This document shows, piece after piece, positions 52,916 to 64,000 of a DNA stretch of 64,000 bases (position 1 is its first letter; each line of letters opens with the position of its first letter). Source of the stretch: Deinococcus multiflagellatus (GTDB taxonomy: Bacteria > Deinococcota > Deinococci > Deinococcales > Deinococcaceae); NCBI RefSeq assembly GCF_020166415.1, contig NZ_JAIQXV010000004.1, positions 62,001 to 126,000 on the forward strand, written 5' to 3'. The notes under the pieces are model-generated. The model did no database searches, was not told where the DNA came from, and worked only from the letters and a program-made list of their open reading frames with translations. A program made the position numbers and the translations under genes.

Positions 52916-52980
52916 GCAGCGCCGCACTCCCAGCAGTCCACCAGCCGGCCAGCGCACGGGCCACCGCAGGGGCAGGCCGC

Positions 52981-55143
<2,163 letters not shown>

Positions 55144-55174
55144 GAGGCAGTGGGCTGTGGGTCGTAGGAAAAGA

Positions 55175-55624
55175 CTACAGGAGGGTGCGCAGGCCGTCCC
55201 AGCCGTCAATCAGCTCAGTCAGGTGCTGGCCGCCCAGCAGATGCGCGTCCAGAATGCCGGGCAGCCAGGGCAGCACATCCGGCGGCAGGGCCTCCAGGGC
55301 AAACCAGCCCACCGCCGAGGTTTTTTCCAGCGGCTGGGGCTCGCCCTGCCACGCGCGGGTCAGGAAGAACACGTCCAGGCCCGCTGTGCCCTCCAGGTCG
55401 TAGCGGCAGGCGCCCAGGCAGGTCAGGGCGGCGGGGTCCACGCCCAGGCCCACCTCTTCCCAGGTTTCGCGCACAGCGGCCTGGGCCAGGCTCTCGCCGG
55501 TTTCCACACGCCCGCCGGGCAGGCCCCACAGCCCACTCGCATAGGACGACCCCGCGCGGCGCCCCAGCAGCACGCGCCCCTGTCCGTCTTGCAGCACCAG
55601 CCAGGACACCAGATGAAACGTCAT
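55175..55624 (-). CDS. Nudix hydrolase
   Basis: This 149-residue protein has a perfect Nudix box, [24 protein letters not shown], after [12 protein letters not shown]. It hydrolyses a nucleoside diphosphate derivative, but the substrate is unknown. Deinococcus genomes contain many Nudix proteins. It diverges from the DUF4279 gene. Confidence 0.88.
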   Translation of the reverse strand: MTFHLVSWLVLQDGQGRVLLGRRAGSSYASGLWGLPGGRVETGESLAQAAVRETWEEVGLGVDPAALTCLGACRYDLEGTAGLDVFFLTRAWQGEPQPLEKTSAVGWFALEALPPDVLPWLPGILDAHLLGGQHLTELIDGWDGLRTLL

Positions 55625-55673
55625 GCGCTCAGGTTGGCATGTCTGGCAGGATTTTCCCCTCTACCCTGGGGCC

Positions 55674-56132
55674 ATGAGCTGCATTCTGCGCGTCTGGGGG
55701 GACTTTGATGTGACCGCGTTTCTGGCCGGCACAAACCTTACGCCACATCACGTCTGGCGCGAGGGGGAACCCCAGCGGTTTCCTGATCGCATCGCGCGTG
55801 ATTCTGGTTTTCTGCTCGCTGCCAGCCCGGCCGACTTCTGCCAGCCCGAACAACAGATTGAAGACGTGATCGCCTTTCTGCAGACGCACCACGCCAGCCT
55901 GCTCACTCTGAATGAGCTGCTGACCGTCACAGACCCGGAGTGGGACCACACCTATGCGGAACTGGACTTTGGCATTGAGGACCGTGTGGGCACCCTGAAT
56001 GAATGGGGCCACGAAATTGTGCATCAGGGTGACCGTTTTCCGCCCATCCTGATCCGGCTGGCGGGGCAGCTGGGGCTGGGCCTGACCGTCTCCCGGTATC
56101 CCCGCACGCCCCCCGAGGACGGCGAAGCCTGA
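55674..56132 (+). CDS. DUF4279-domain protein
   Basis: This 152-residue protein begins with LRVWGDFDVTAFLAGTNLTPHHVWREGE, which fits the DUF4279 pattern, and ends with LAGQLGLGLTVSRYP. Such proteins are small, soluble and often linked to immunity or toxin clusters, but no toxin is near here. TACCCT is 6 bases before the ATG, suggesting a leaderless mRNA. The TPP riboswitch begins 30 bases after the stop. Confidence 0.7.
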   Translation: MSCILRVWGDFDVTAFLAGTNLTPHHVWREGEPQRFPDRIARDSGFLLAASPADFCQPEQQIEDVIAFLQTHHASLLTLNELLTVTDPEWDHTYAELDFGIEDRVGTLNEWGHEIVHQGDRFPPILIRLAGQLGLGLTVSRYPRTPPEDGEA

Positions 56133-56161
56133 GCCCACCACCCATGCGCTATCTTCGCGGG

Positions 56162-56252
56162 TGCGTCACCGGGGGTGCCGACCCAGAAGCTGGGCGGCTG
56201 AGACTTACCCCAGGAACCTGATCCGGGTCATTCCGGCGGAGGGAGCGTGACC
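56162..56252 (+). ncRNA. TPP riboswitch (thi-box) aptamer
   Basis: The aptamer shows the conserved elements GGGGGTGCC, GGCTGAGA, ACCC, GAACCTGATCCGGGTCATTC and CGGAGGGA in order, closed by GTCAC/GTGAC. TATCTT at 56150-56155 is a candidate -10 box, placing the transcript start at the aptamer. It controls the downstream thiamine operon by binding thiamine pyrophosphate. Confidence 0.93.
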
Positions 56253-56283
56253 GGCCCCGCTTCTGTGGCGGCGGCCCCCGCTT

Positions 56284-56310
56284 CCCCTCGTGACGCGAGG
56301 GGACTTTTTT
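56284..56310 (+). terminator. Riboswitch expression platform: terminator that also hides the thiB ribosome-binding site
   Basis: CCCCTCG/CGAGGGG 7-bp stem with a 5-base loop is followed by ACTTTTTT, and the thiB ATG starts at the very next base. The GAGGGG (56297-56302) of the 3' arm is also the only good ribosome-binding site, 8 bases from the ATG. Confidence 0.75.
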
Positions 56311-57339
56311 ATGCGCACACCACTGCTGCTGGGCCTGCTGCTGGCTGGGGCCGCCCAGGCCCAGACCACCCTGACCGTGATCACCCACGACTCCTTTGAC
56401 GTGGACAAAAAGCTCATTGCCGCCTTCGAGAGCGCCAACAAGGTCAAGGTGCGCTTCGTGAAGGGCGGCGACGCCGGCGAACTCCTGAACCGCCTGATCC
56501 TGACCCGGCGCGCGCCGATTGCCGACGTGGTGTACGGCCTGGACAACAGCCTGCTGCCCCGCGCGCGGCAGGCCGGCATTCTGGACCCCTACAAGTCCCC
56601 GGCCCAGGGCCGCGTGCCCGCCGAATACCGCCTGGACGACGCCGGCCTGCTGAACACCGTGGATTACGGCTTTGTGGCCCTGAACTACGACCGCGCGTGG
56701 TTTGAAAAGGCGGGCCTACCGCTGCCCAAAAGTCTGGATGATCTGAAGACGCCCACCTACGCCAAGCTGACCGTGGTGCAGAGCCCCGCGACCAGCAGCC
56801 CCGGTCTGGCCTTTTTGCTCGCCACCGTGAACCACTACGGCGAGGCTGGCGCGTGGGCATGGTGGCGCGCGGCGCGGGCCGGCGGCATGAAGGTCACGCG
56901 CGGCTGGAGCGACGCCTATTACAAGGACTTCACGAAAAACGGCGGCAAATACCCCATCGTGCTGTCCTATGCCAGCAGCCCCGCCGCCGAGGTCTTTTAC
57001 GCCGACGGCTTCAATCCCCAGAACCTGCCCGCCCAGAGCCCCACGGGCAACCTGTTCCTGCCGGGCAGCGTGTACACCCAGCTGGAAGGCGTGGGCATCC
57101 TGAAAGGCACCAAACAGCCCGCCCTGGCCCGCAAGTTCGTGGACTTCATGCTGAGCGCCCCCGTACAGGCCGATATTCCCACCCGCATGTGGATTTACCC
57201 GGCCGCCAAGGCCACGCCCCTGAATCCGGTGTTCAAGTTTGCCCAGCAGCCACCCCTGCCCACCATCAAGCCTGCCGTCAGCGCCAACCCCCAGCGCCTC
57301 GTGGACGCCTGGGTGACACAGGTGCTGCGCGCGAGGTGA
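56311..57339 (+). CDS. thiB: Thiamine ABC transporter substrate-binding protein
   Basis: This 342-residue periplasmic protein has a signal peptide ([17 protein letters not shown]), [50 protein letters not shown] and the family motif [18 protein letters not shown]. It binds thiamine or its phosphates and delivers them to ThiP. The start is ATG 56311; an in-frame GTG inside the terminator hairpin is rejected. A 350-base gap with a dispersed repeat separates it from thiP. Confidence 0.9.
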   Translation: MRTPLLLGLLLAGAAQAQTTLTVITHDSFDVDKKLIAAFESANKVKVRFVKGGDAGELLNRLILTRRAPIADVVYGLDNSLLPRARQAGILDPYKSPAQGRVPAEYRLDDAGLLNTVDYGFVALNYDRAWFEKAGLPLPKSLDDLKTPTYAKLTVVQSPATSSPGLAFLLATVNHYGEAGAWAWWRAARAGGMKVTRGWSDAYYKDFTKNGGKYPIVLSYASSPAAEVFYADGFNPQNLPAQSPTGNLFLPGSVYTQLEGVGILKGTKQPALARKFVDFMLSAPVQADIPTRMWIYPAAKATPLNPVFKFAQQPPLPTIKPAVSANPQRLVDAWVTQVLRAR

Positions 57340-57411
57340 GGAGGGGGAGGCAGGTGGCGGGCAGCGGGGCGCGGGAAAAACAAACAGGCCACCCCACGCT
57401 GACCTTCAGCT

Positions 57412-57665
57412 TTTCAAAGTAGAACCTTCTGGACCGCACCAAGGCAGCCTGCCCCTCCACTGCCCAGGTCCAGACGAGGCCGTCGTGCCCGAAGGGCGCG
57501 GGCCATTACGCGCCATCGGAGGATGGCGTCGAAGCCAGACACGTCACCGCAGAGGGAAGCCCAGCCAACGTCAGTAGAAACTCTTGCCCAGCGCAGCGCC
57601 GCTCCCCCTGCCCCTCTGCTGCGCAGCTCTGCGAGTCTGGGGGAGGGGGCTGGGGGGTGGGGTCT
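57412..57665 (+). repeat. Dispersed repeat, family R3, copy B, inside the thiamine operon
   Basis: It begins TTTCAAAGTAGAACCTTCTG and runs through ACGAGGCCGTCGTGCCCGAA and CAGTAGAAACTCTTGCCCAG to the right-end motif CTGGGGGGTGGGGTCTAC. About 85 percent similar to 31920-32112, same strand. The left terminal repeat of copy A is absent. It occupies most of the thiB-thiP gap. Confidence 0.75.
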
Positions 57666-57692
57666 ACGAAACAAAACCGCAACCACCATCCC

Positions 57693-59234
57693 ATGACCCA
57701 CCTCCTCCCCTGGCTCCTCACCCTCCCCGGCCTCCTCTTCCTCACCCTCTTCCTGGCCCTCCCCCTCACCCGCACCCTCCTCGAAGGCGGCGTGACCCTG
57801 GCCGTCTGGCAGGACCCCTATTTCCAGTCCCGCCTGGCCTGGACCCTCACCCAGGCCGCCCTGACCGCTGCCCTGGCCCTGCTGCTGGGCGTGCCCCTGG
57901 CCTACCTCCTGTCCCGCTACGAGGTGCGCGGCAAGGCCCTGCTGCTGCGCCTGCTGCTGCTGCCCTTCGTGACCCCCACGCTGGTGGCGGTGCTGGGCCT
58001 CACTGCCCTGCTGGGCCCCCAGGGCGCCGTGACGCGCTGGACGGGACTGGACCTGAGCGACACCCCGGCCCTGGTGCTGCTGGGCAACCTGTTTTTCAAC
58101 CTGCCCGTGATGGTGCGCCTGAGCCACGCGGCCTTCGCCCGGGTGTCGCCGGGACTGCTGGGCGCGGCGCGCTCGCTGGGGGCCCCGGCGTGGCGCGCGG
58201 CCTGGGACGTGGCCCTGCCCCTGGCGCTGCCCGGGGTGCTGGCGGGCACGGCGCTGGTGTTCCTGTATTCGGCCCTGAGCTTTGGTCTGCCCCTGGCCCT
58301 GGGCGGCGAGCGCTACGCCACGCTGGAGGTGGAAATCTACACCCTGACGGCCCTGCAACTGCGCCTCTCCGAAGCCAGCGCATTGATCGTGGGGCAACTG
58401 GCGCTGACGCTGGTGGTCACGGGGGTTTACGTGGCCCTGACCCGGGGCGGCAGCGGCGTGCCCGTGGGCGGCCGGCCCCGCGCCCGGGGCGGCGCGCGGG
58501 CGGCGCTGCTGGGCCTGGGCACCCTGACCGTGCTGATCTGCTTTGCGCCCCTGGTGGCCGTGGTGGTGCGCGGCCTGTGGGGCGCGGCCGGGCCCACGCT
58601 GGCCTACTGGCGCGGCATTCTGGCCGATGAGAGCACGCCGCTGCTGCTGTGGAACACCGTGCGCTTTGGCCTGCTGGCCCTGGTCGGGGCCACGCTGCTG
58701 GGCGGCCTGTACGCGCTGGGGGCGTGGCGGGCGCGCGCCCGGGTGCTGGACCTGCTGTCGCTGCTGCCCCTGATGGTCTCGCCGGTCAGCCTCGCCGCCG
58801 GCTACCTGCTGGCCTACCCGGCGCTGGCCGCTGGCCTGCCGCTGCTGATCGCCGCCTACACCTTGCTGGCGTGGCCGCTGGTGGTGCGCTCGGTGCTGCC
58901 GGCCCTGCGCGCCATTCCGCCCCGCCTGCACGAGGCCGCGCGCTCGCTGGGGGCCGGCGCAGGCGCGGCGTTCCGCACCGTCACCTGGCCGCTGGCCTTT
59001 CCCGCCCTGCGCGGCGGGGGCGCCCTGGCCCTCGCCACGGTGCTGGGCGAATTCGGCGCGACCCTGGTGCTCACCCGCCCAGAATGGGCCACCCTCTCCA
59101 CCGGCCTGTATGAGCGCCTGGGCCGCGCCGGCGAGCGCAACCTGGGCGAAGCCTGCGCGCTGGCGACCCTGCTGCTGATCCTCTCGGCGCTGGCCTTTGC
59201 CCTGCTGGACGGCGGCGAAGGCGAGGTGACATGA
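57693..59234 (+). CDS. thiP: Thiamine ABC transporter permease
   Basis: This 513-residue protein fuses two permease halves, as ThiP does. Each has an EAA-like coupling loop: [23 protein letters not shown] near residue 165 and [23 protein letters not shown] near residue 420. About 12 hydrophobic helices are visible. The start is ATG 57693. thiQ follows with a single-base gap. The distance from thiB results from an intervening repeat. Confidence 0.88.
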   Translation: MTHLLPWLLTLPGLLFLTLFLALPLTRTLLEGGVTLAVWQDPYFQSRLAWTLTQAALTAALALLLGVPLAYLLSRYEVRGKALLLRLLLLPFVTPTLVAVLGLTALLGPQGAVTRWTGLDLSDTPALVLLGNLFFNLPVMVRLSHAAFARVSPGLLGAARSLGAPAWRAAWDVALPLALPGVLAGTALVFLYSALSFGLPLALGGERYATLEVEIYTLTALQLRLSEASALIVGQLALTLVVTGVYVALTRGGSGVPVGGRPRARGGARAALLGLGTLTVLICFAPLVAVVVRGLWGAAGPTLAYWRGILADESTPLLLWNTVRFGLLALVGATLLGGLYALGAWRARARVLDLLSLLPLMVSPVSLAAGYLLAYPALAAGLPLLIAAYTLLAWPLVVRSVLPALRAIPPRLHEAARSLGAGAGAAFRTVTWPLAFPALRGGGALALATVLGEFGATLVLTRPEWATLSTGLYERLGRAGERNLGEACALATLLLILSALAFALLDGGEGEVT

Positions 59235-59235
59235 G

Positions 59236-60225
59236 ATGCTAGGGGGGATGAGCGTTGCACCTGCGCTGGCTGTGGATGGCCTGCACAAAGCCTTCGGACC
59301 CGTTCAGGCTGTGCGCGGCGTCTCTCTGACCGTGGCGCGCGGCGAAACCGTGGCGCTGCTGGGGCCGTCGGGCTGCGGCAAAAGCACCGTGCTGCGGCTG
59401 GTGGCGGGGCTGGAGCGCCCCGACGCGGGCACCGTGGCGGTGGGCGGGCGCGAGGTCACCCACCAGCCCCCGGAAACGCGCGGGGTGGGGCTGGTGTTTC
59501 AGGATTACGCGCTGTTTCCGCACCTGAGCGTGCTGGACAACGTGGCTTACAGCCTGCGGGTGCGCGGCACGCCCCGCGCCGCCGCCCAGGCGCAGGCGCG
59601 CGAAGCCCTGGCCCTGGTGGACCTGGGCGGGCTGGAAGGGCGGCGCCCGGCGCAACTCTCGGGCGGGCAGGCGCAGCGGGCGGCACTGGCCCGCGCGCTG
59701 GCCACCCGCTCGCCGCTGCTGCTACTGGACGAGCCCATGTCCAACCTCGACGAGCGGCTGCGCGCCGACCTGCGCGCCGGGCTGCGCGCGCTGTTTGCCC
59801 GCCTGGACGCCGGGGTGCTGCTGGTCACGCACGACCAGCGCGAGGCGCGCGCCCTGGCCGGACAGGTGGCGGTGATGCGCGCCGGAGCGCTGGTGCAGCA
59901 AGGGCCCACCGAGACGGTCTTTGCCCAGCCCGCCAGCGCCTGGGTGGCGGCCTTTCTGGGCGAGCCCAACCTGCTGCGCGCGGGGAGCGGGCAGGTGCGC
60001 CACGTCCCCGAACGTGCGCTGCACCTGGGCACGGGCGAGCCCTGGCCGGTCACCGCCGGGCACAGCACCGAGGGCGGTCTGCAGGTGACGGTGGCCCACG
60101 CCCTGGGCCCCCTGCGCCTGACCCTCAGCCCGCGCGAAACGACGCAACTGCACGGCGACACCCTGCGCCTGAGCGTGGACGACGCCCAGGTGCGCCTGCT
60201 GCCCGACGACCGGGGGCAAGGGTGA
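59236..60225 (+). CDS. thiQ: Thiamine ABC transporter ATP-binding protein
   Basis: This 329-residue ATPase has Walker [16 protein letters not shown], signature [15 protein letters not shown], Walker [20 protein letters not shown] and H-loop [10 protein letters not shown]. It has a C-terminal extension of about 95 residues (from [13 protein letters not shown]), probably a TOBE-like regulatory domain, and is longer than the enteric ThiQ. GAGGTGA six bases upstream supports ATG 59236; ATG 59248 is an alternative. Confidence 0.88.
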   Translation: MLGGMSVAPALAVDGLHKAFGPVQAVRGVSLTVARGETVALLGPSGCGKSTVLRLVAGLERPDAGTVAVGGREVTHQPPETRGVGLVFQDYALFPHLSVLDNVAYSLRVRGTPRAAAQAQAREALALVDLGGLEGRRPAQLSGGQAQRAALARALATRSPLLLLDEPMSNLDERLRADLRAGLRALFARLDAGVLLVTHDQREARALAGQVAVMRAGALVQQGPTETVFAQPASAWVAAFLGEPNLLRAGSGQVRHVPERALHLGTGEPWPVTAGHSTEGGLQVTVAHALGPLRLTLSPRETTQLHGDTLRLSVDDAQVRLLPDDRGQG

Positions 60226-60236
60226 GCCGAGCCTCA

Positions 60237-60367
60237 AAAAACGCCGCTCTACGTTCCGGACTTTTTCGTCCGGAGGAACGTGCAGAGCGGCAGAGCAACA
60301 AAGAACAAGCGACGGGGTTCGAGGAAGACACCTCTAACAAGGCACTCGATATTCCGGAACAGGACGG
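60237..60367 (+). repeat. Dispersed intergenic repeat, family R2, copy 3, with long hairpin
   Basis: It opens with GCCGCTCTACGTTCCGGAC and its near-complement (60242-60292), a stem with one 2-base bulge and a TTTTTC loop. It continues AGAGCAACAAAGAACAAGCG, ACGGGGTTCGAGG and GACACCTC, aligning with the copies at 8862 and 29326. It separates thiQ and thiN. Confidence 0.6.
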
Positions 60368-60374
60368 GCTTCGT

Positions 60375-61004
60375 ATGATCGCCTGGATTCTGGTGGGCGG
60401 GCGGGTGGTGGATACCCCCACCCTGCGCGCGCTGCCCGCCCCGGCCCTGGTGGTGGCGGCCGACGGTGGCGCGCGCCACGCGGCCACCCTGGGACTGAAC
60501 GTGGACCTGTGGGTGGGCGACTTCGATTCCTCGGCCGGGCTGAACCTGGACGCCCCCCGCGAGGTCTTCCCCACCGCCAAGGACGCCACCGACGCCGAAC
60601 TGGCGGTGCAGGCCGCCCTAGACCGGGGCGCACGCGAACTGGTGATCCTGGGGGCCTTTGGGGGCCGGTTTGACCACACCCTGGCGCTGGCCCTGGGCGC
60701 GCTGCGGCTGGCCGGCCAAGGCGGTCTGCGCGTCACGCTGACCAGCGGCGATGAATGGGGCTGGCCCCTGCTGCCCGCCTCGCCCCTGACGCTGGCCCTG
60801 CCCCCGGGGGCCACCCTCAGCGTGCTGGCCCTGACCGACCTGCAGGGCCTGACCCTGCGGGGGGTACGCTGGCCCCTGACTGGCGCGGCCATTCCCCAGG
60901 GCAGCGGCTGGACGGTCAGCAACGAGGTGACCGGCCCGGCCGTCACCGCGCACCTGGGGGCCGGGCAGGCGCTGCTCACAGCCCTGCCAGAGCTGCCAGC
61001 CTGA
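60375..61004 (+). CDS. thiN: Thiamine pyrophosphokinase
   Basis: This 209-residue enzyme converts thiamine to thiamine pyrophosphate using ATP. It has VVAADGGARHA, LWVGDFDS, KDATDAELAVQAALDRGARELVILGAFGGRFDH and a C-terminal lid (LQGLTLRGVRWPLTG, ISQG-like IPQGSGWTVSNEVTG). I place the start at ATG 60375; the longer upstream frame runs through a repeat. It belongs to the riboswitch-controlled thiamine uptake operon and produces the riboswitch ligand. Confidence 0.9.
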   Translation: MIAWILVGGRVVDTPTLRALPAPALVVAADGGARHAATLGLNVDLWVGDFDSSAGLNLDAPREVFPTAKDATDAELAVQAALDRGARELVILGAFGGRFDHTLALALGALRLAGQGGLRVTLTSGDEWGWPLLPASPLTLALPPGATLSVLALTDLQGLTLRGVRWPLTGAAIPQGSGWTVSNEVTGPAVTAHLGAGQALLTALPELPA

Positions 61005-61013
61005 AACGGCAAA

Positions 61014-61044
61014 GGGAGGGGCGGCCACCTTCGCCGCCCCTCCC
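61014..61044. terminator. Strong terminator hairpin after thiN
   Basis: GGGAGGGGCGG/CCGCCCCTCCC 11-bp stem with a 9-base loop followed by CTGTTCTGG, between convergent genes. Confidence 0.75.
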
Positions 61045-61066
61045 CTGTTCTGGCGTCCTGCTGGCT

Positions 61067-62440
61067 TCAGTTGGCCGGGCAGGCGTCCACACCGGCACGG
61101 GTGCCCCGGGTAAAGCGGCAGCCGTAGGCGGGGTCGGCCACCACGCTGGGGGTGGTCACGTCGTCCCCGGCGGGTTTCACGCCGGTGGCTTCCCACTTCA
61201 CCAGATCGGTGAACGCTTCCACCAGTTCCGCTGGGGTGAACTCGCAGTGCCCGGCGGCGCGAATGGCGCGCTGCACCAGCCGCTCGCCATTGCCCGCTGC
61301 ATTGGCGGCGGCGCGGTACAGCTGCTGGTGGCGGAAGGGCACATAGAAGTCCCCAGTGGTGTGCATGGTCAGCACCGGCACCGAGAATTCGCCGTTCACG
61401 CGGGGCAGCCAGCGCACGGTGCCAGGGCGCGCGGGGTTGGGATCGGCCGCGGCCGTCACGCGGACAATGCTGGCGTTAAACGCCTTTTCGGCTTCGGTGG
61501 GCGTGGCGCCCTGGGTCCAGCGGTAGGTGGTGTTCGCGTTGCTGTAGATGTTGCGCGGCAGCACGCCCATGACCGTGCCGTCGGCGCCACCGGTGCTGAG
61601 GACCGCCTGCTGCCACTGGGCGCTGCGGAAGCCCAGCTCGAAGACGGGGCGCGGCCCACCCGTGAGGTTGCGGGCGATCTCGCGCAGCTTGGCGCCCTGG
61701 GTGGCGTTTTCCTGCCACGTGGCCCCAGCGGTGCTGCTGAAGTTGGCCGCCAGAATATCGGGCAGCAGCGCGCGGAAGGTGTCCTGACCCTGCGGGAAGG
61801 CTTTCGGGCCCAGGCCCGCCAGCTGCGCGGCCACCAGCGGGTAATCGCCCAGCCATTGGAACTCGTATTCCTCGTCCATCACGCCGCACAGTGGCAGGGC
61901 GGCGGCATAGGTGGTCTTGTTCTTGGCCGTGGCCAGGGTTTCCTTTTCCACCGCCGCGCCGGCCACATGCCCGCCCATGCTCACGCCTACGATCAGGGTC
62001 TTTTTGGGGGCCCCGTACTTGCCGCCGGTCAGACTGCCAAAGGCGTTGGCCAGGGCGTTGGTGTCTTCCACACCCGCCTGCACGTCGTAGTAGTTGGCGC
62101 TGTAGGAGCTGGCGGCCCAGGCGTAGCCCTGGCTCAGCCACAGGGCGCGCAGGGGCGGGGCCTGCACGCGCAGTTCCTTGCCCTCGCCCGCGTAGCCGTG
62201 GGCGTACATGACCAGCTGGCCGTTCCAGTTGGCCGGCACTTCTATGGCGTAGCTGGCTTCGCCGCGCAGGCCCGCCATCTTGCCCTGGTACAGGTCGGCG
62301 CCCGGCACGGGGCTGAGGGTGGGCACCACGGCCGTAAAGGTCCGGGTGTCCTGGGTACGGGTGTCGAGCACAGGAGGCTGGGGTGGGGTACAGGCGCTCA
62401 GGGCCAGGGCCGAAAGCAGGGCGGCAGTCAGGGCACGCAT
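61067..62440 (-). CDS. Secreted alpha/beta-hydrolase-fold lipoprotein
   Basis: This 457-residue protein has a lipobox (ALLSALALSAC) and an alpha/beta hydrolase core: QLVMYAHGYAGEGKE as oxyanion strand, the nucleophile elbow TLIVGVSMGGHVAG near residue 155, FSVPVLTMHTTGDFYVPF with the likely acid, and RAAGHCEFTPAE with the likely His. Two Cys near the C-terminus (AYGC, DACPAN) may form a disulfide. The substrate is unknown. GGAGG precedes the ATG. Confidence 0.75.
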   Translation of the reverse strand: MRALTAALLSALALSACTPPQPPVLDTRTQDTRTFTAVVPTLSPVPGADLYQGKMAGLRGEASYAIEVPANWNGQLVMYAHGYAGEGKELRVQAPPLRALWLSQGYAWAASSYSANYYDVQAGVEDTNALANAFGSLTGGKYGAPKKTLIVGVSMGGHVAGAAVEKETLATAKNKTTYAAALPLCGVMDEEYEFQWLGDYPLVAAQLAGLGPKAFPQGQDTFRALLPDILAANFSSTAGATWQENATQGAKLREIARNLTGGPRPVFELGFRSAQWQQAVLSTGGADGTVMGVLPRNIYSNANTTYRWTQGATPTEAEKAFNASIVRVTAAADPNPARPGTVRWLPRVNGEFSVPVLTMHTTGDFYVPFRHQQLYRAAANAAGNGERLVQRAIRAAGHCEFTPAELVEAFTDLVKWEATGVKPAGDDVTTPSVVADPAYGCRFTRGTRAGVDACPAN

Positions 62441-62561
62441 AGGGAAAACCTCCAGAACAGGGGAAGTGTTGAACCGGGTTCAATTGAAAAAGGCCCGGCG
62501 ATGATAGCGCCCAGGCCCGCCGCTGGGAACCCACGGGCGCTCCCCCTCGTAGGGGGGGGCG

Positions 62562-63233
62562 ATGAGACAGGTTCGGGGCGGACGGGGATGGGGCTGCGGG
62601 TGCCTGGGCTGCGGCGGCGGCACGCTGCTGGTGCTGGCGCTGCTGGGGGGCTTGGCGTGGTTTTTCGTGATCCAGCCGGCGCGGAATTTTCTGGCGGGCT
62701 TGCAGATGCCCACGCAGACGCAGACCCAGGGACAGCCCCAGGGCACGGCGGGCCAAAGTGGCGGCGCGGCCCAGGGCGCGGGCACGGCGGCGGGCGCTCC
62801 CCTCACCAGGGCCGAGGTGCAGCAGTTCGTGCGGGTGCGGCGCGAGGTACGCCAGGCCCTGGGCACCTCGTTTACCGGCGTGCAACAGGTCTGGACGGAT
62901 ATTCAGAACGGCCAGAACCCCAACCTGCTGCAGATGATGGCCGTGCTGCGCGACGCGGGCGCCAGCGTGGGCGCCGCCCGGCAGGCCCAGGCGGCCGCTC
63001 TGGCCAAGGAAAGCATGAGCGCCGGCCGCTACGCCCAGGTGCGCGCAGCGGTGAACCGCGCCCTGGGCCTGCCCACCGTGGACTTTGCCCAGGCCGCCCA
63101 GGCGCTGCAAAACGGCCAGCTGCCGGACCTGAACAGCACCGTGCAGGCCGGCGGTGGCCCGGACCGCGCCCTGGTGCAACCTTTCCAGCGAGAACTGGAG
63201 GCCACGGCGGCGCTGGGCCTGCTGGGGCTCTGA
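62562..63233 (+). CDS. Membrane-anchored protein of unknown function
   Basis: This 223-residue protein has a Gly/Cys-rich N-terminus (GWGCGCLGCGGG) before one transmembrane helix (LLVLALLGGLAWFFVI). A Gln/Gly-rich linker leads to a helical domain (TRAEVQQFVRVRREVRQALGTSFTGVQQVWTDIQNG). A long G tract upstream of the ATG may serve as ribosome-binding site. No family was recognised. Confidence 0.6.
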   Translation: MRQVRGGRGWGCGCLGCGGGTLLVLALLGGLAWFFVIQPARNFLAGLQMPTQTQTQGQPQGTAGQSGGAAQGAGTAAGAPLTRAEVQQFVRVRREVRQALGTSFTGVQQVWTDIQNGQNPNLLQMMAVLRDAGASVGAARQAQAAALAKESMSAGRYAQVRAAVNRALGLPTVDFAQAAQALQNGQLPDLNSTVQAGGGPDRALVQPFQRELEATAALGLLGL

Positions 63234-63463
63234 GGGCTGGGGAGTGGAAAATGGGCCGTGGGTTGGCGGCGAGGTTCGGGGTGAGTAAAGAGGTCAGTTG
63301 AAGCGCTGAAGCAGGACAGCGGCGAGGGCAGGCTGGGGGCATTCCCTAGCCTGCCCGCTGCTCTTGGCCCTGTGCCGACCGGCTTGGGCGTAGGATGAAC
63401 CGAGGTTCTCCCCACCCTTCCCCACAGCTGCGCCGCCCTTTCCCCGGCCCACAGGAGACGTCC

Positions 63464-63952
63464 ATGCCCAAGCGGTTGCCCCTTTCGTCCGTCCGGCCTG
63501 CTGCCTTGCTGACTGCTGCCCTGTGCGGCGGCGCCCTGGCGGCCACGGCACTTAAGCCCTTCTCGCTGGACATCGAGAACGCCTCGGGCAGCGAGAAGTA
63601 CACGGTCAGCGGCCAGGCGCCGGCCAGCTACAAGGCCGACAACTTCTTCGGCAATCTGGAAGACGCCACGCGCAAGATCACCATGAAGTTCCGGGCGGCC
63701 AGCACCCTGGTCACCTACGATGTGGCCGCGCCGCGCAAGGTGCTGCGTTCGGTCAAGACGGCCACGCGGCAACTGCTGGTGGTGGACACGCAGGGCAACA
63801 ACAGTTTTTCTGACCGCTACCACCTGGGCATGACCGTCAGCGCCAAGGGGGTGCCGGGCCGCTTCGTGTTCTGCGAGGCCAGCACCAATACCCTGGGCCT
63901 GATCACCGAGGCCATCGCCATCTGCGACTCGCTGAGCCTGAAGAAGAAGTAA
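63464..63952 (+). CDS. Secreted protein of unknown function
   Basis: This 162-residue protein has a signal peptide (RPAALLTAALCGGALAATA) and a mature domain with LEDATRKITMKFRAASTLVTYDVA, predicted mostly beta, and two Cys (FVFCEASTN, IAICDSLS) that may pair. It ends in a basic tail KKK. AGGAG is 7 bases before the ATG at 63464. No family was recognised. An R2-type hairpin follows the stop. Confidence 0.65.
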   Translation: MPKRLPLSSVRPAALLTAALCGGALAATALKPFSLDIENASGSEKYTVSGQAPASYKADNFFGNLEDATRKITMKFRAASTLVTYDVAAPRKVLRSVKTATRQLLVVDTQGNNSFSDRYHLGMTVSAKGVPGRFVFCEASTNTLGLITEAIAICDSLSLKKK

Positions 63953-64000
63953 AACGGTTTCCGAAAGCTTCCGTCACGTACGTACAGAAGGTTTCGGAAG
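63953..64000 (+). repeat. Start of an R2-family repeat, cut by the window end
   Basis: It begins ACGGTTTCCGAAAGCTTCCG and folds back as TTTCCGAAA/TTTCGGAA with an inner GTAC-rich loop. The opening matches the start of the copy at 29326. It follows the preceding stop directly, as the 29326 copy does. Confidence 0.5.

Overview
The window is a high-GC chromosome segment from a Deinococcus species. Evidence: Deinococcus-type gene content (MutL, ComEA/ComEC, YidC-YidD-RnpA-RpmH, TPR plus SARP-like regulators, CAP/PKD and META secreted proteins), many genes whose start codon lies 6-7 bases after a TANNNT -10 box (leaderless mRNAs, common in this genus), and several families of short dispersed intergenic repeats. 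Species assignment is not possible by eye.

Layout. 0-6.2 kb: the end of a carboxynorspermidine-synthase-like gene, a YciI protein, and two loci each holding a TPR-protein gene beside a divergent small gene. The second TPR gene has lost its 5' end next to an IS4-like element whose transposase carries an amber codon. 6.2-11.7 kb: an ABC exporter pair, mutL and a secreted protein. 11.9-23.7 kb: metallo-beta-lactamase-fold protein, APH-type kinase, flavin reductase, gltX, META protein, B12-binding protein, MFS transporter, secreted hydrolase, a TPR-GGDEF-EAL protein and tRNA-Ser(GGA). 23.8-27.6 kb: plsY followed by an accessory, AT-richer stretch: a 1.96-kb unit bounded by a perfect 9-bp duplication (intact IS, passenger gene, second decayed IS end), then a low-GC secreted-protein gene. 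28-31.6 kb: asd and proS, each preceded by a short leader ORF whose residues match the pathway (Thr/Met for asd, Pro for proS) and which starts about 7 bases after its own -10 box. 31.6-38.5 kb: an inverted-repeat-bounded element, a rhomboid, VOC and FAD proteins, a copper-delivery operon for cytochrome oxidase (PCuAC-Sco-CtaG), a LacI regulator and a FUN14 protein. 38.6-49.5 kb: an ECF sigma factor, CAP protein, a molybdopterin-fold protein coupled to a histidine kinase, DUF4384, an alpha-amylase, the E1 subunits of a 2-oxo acid dehydrogenase, and a C39-like protein. 49.7-55.1 kb: rpmH-rnpA-yidD-yidC facing away from comEA-comEC. 55.1-61 kb: Nudix, DUF4279, then a TPP-riboswitch-controlled thiamine operon thiB-thiP-thiQ-thiN interrupted by two kinds of dispersed repeat. 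61-64 kb: a secreted hydrolase and two lineage-specific proteins.

The most novel-looking signals are the paired leaderless leader peptides (asd, proS), the covarying 94-bp repeat, the passenger-carrying IS unit, and the duplicated TPR/small-protein module. All alignments, stem counts and promoter calls were made by eye and are unverified by computation.
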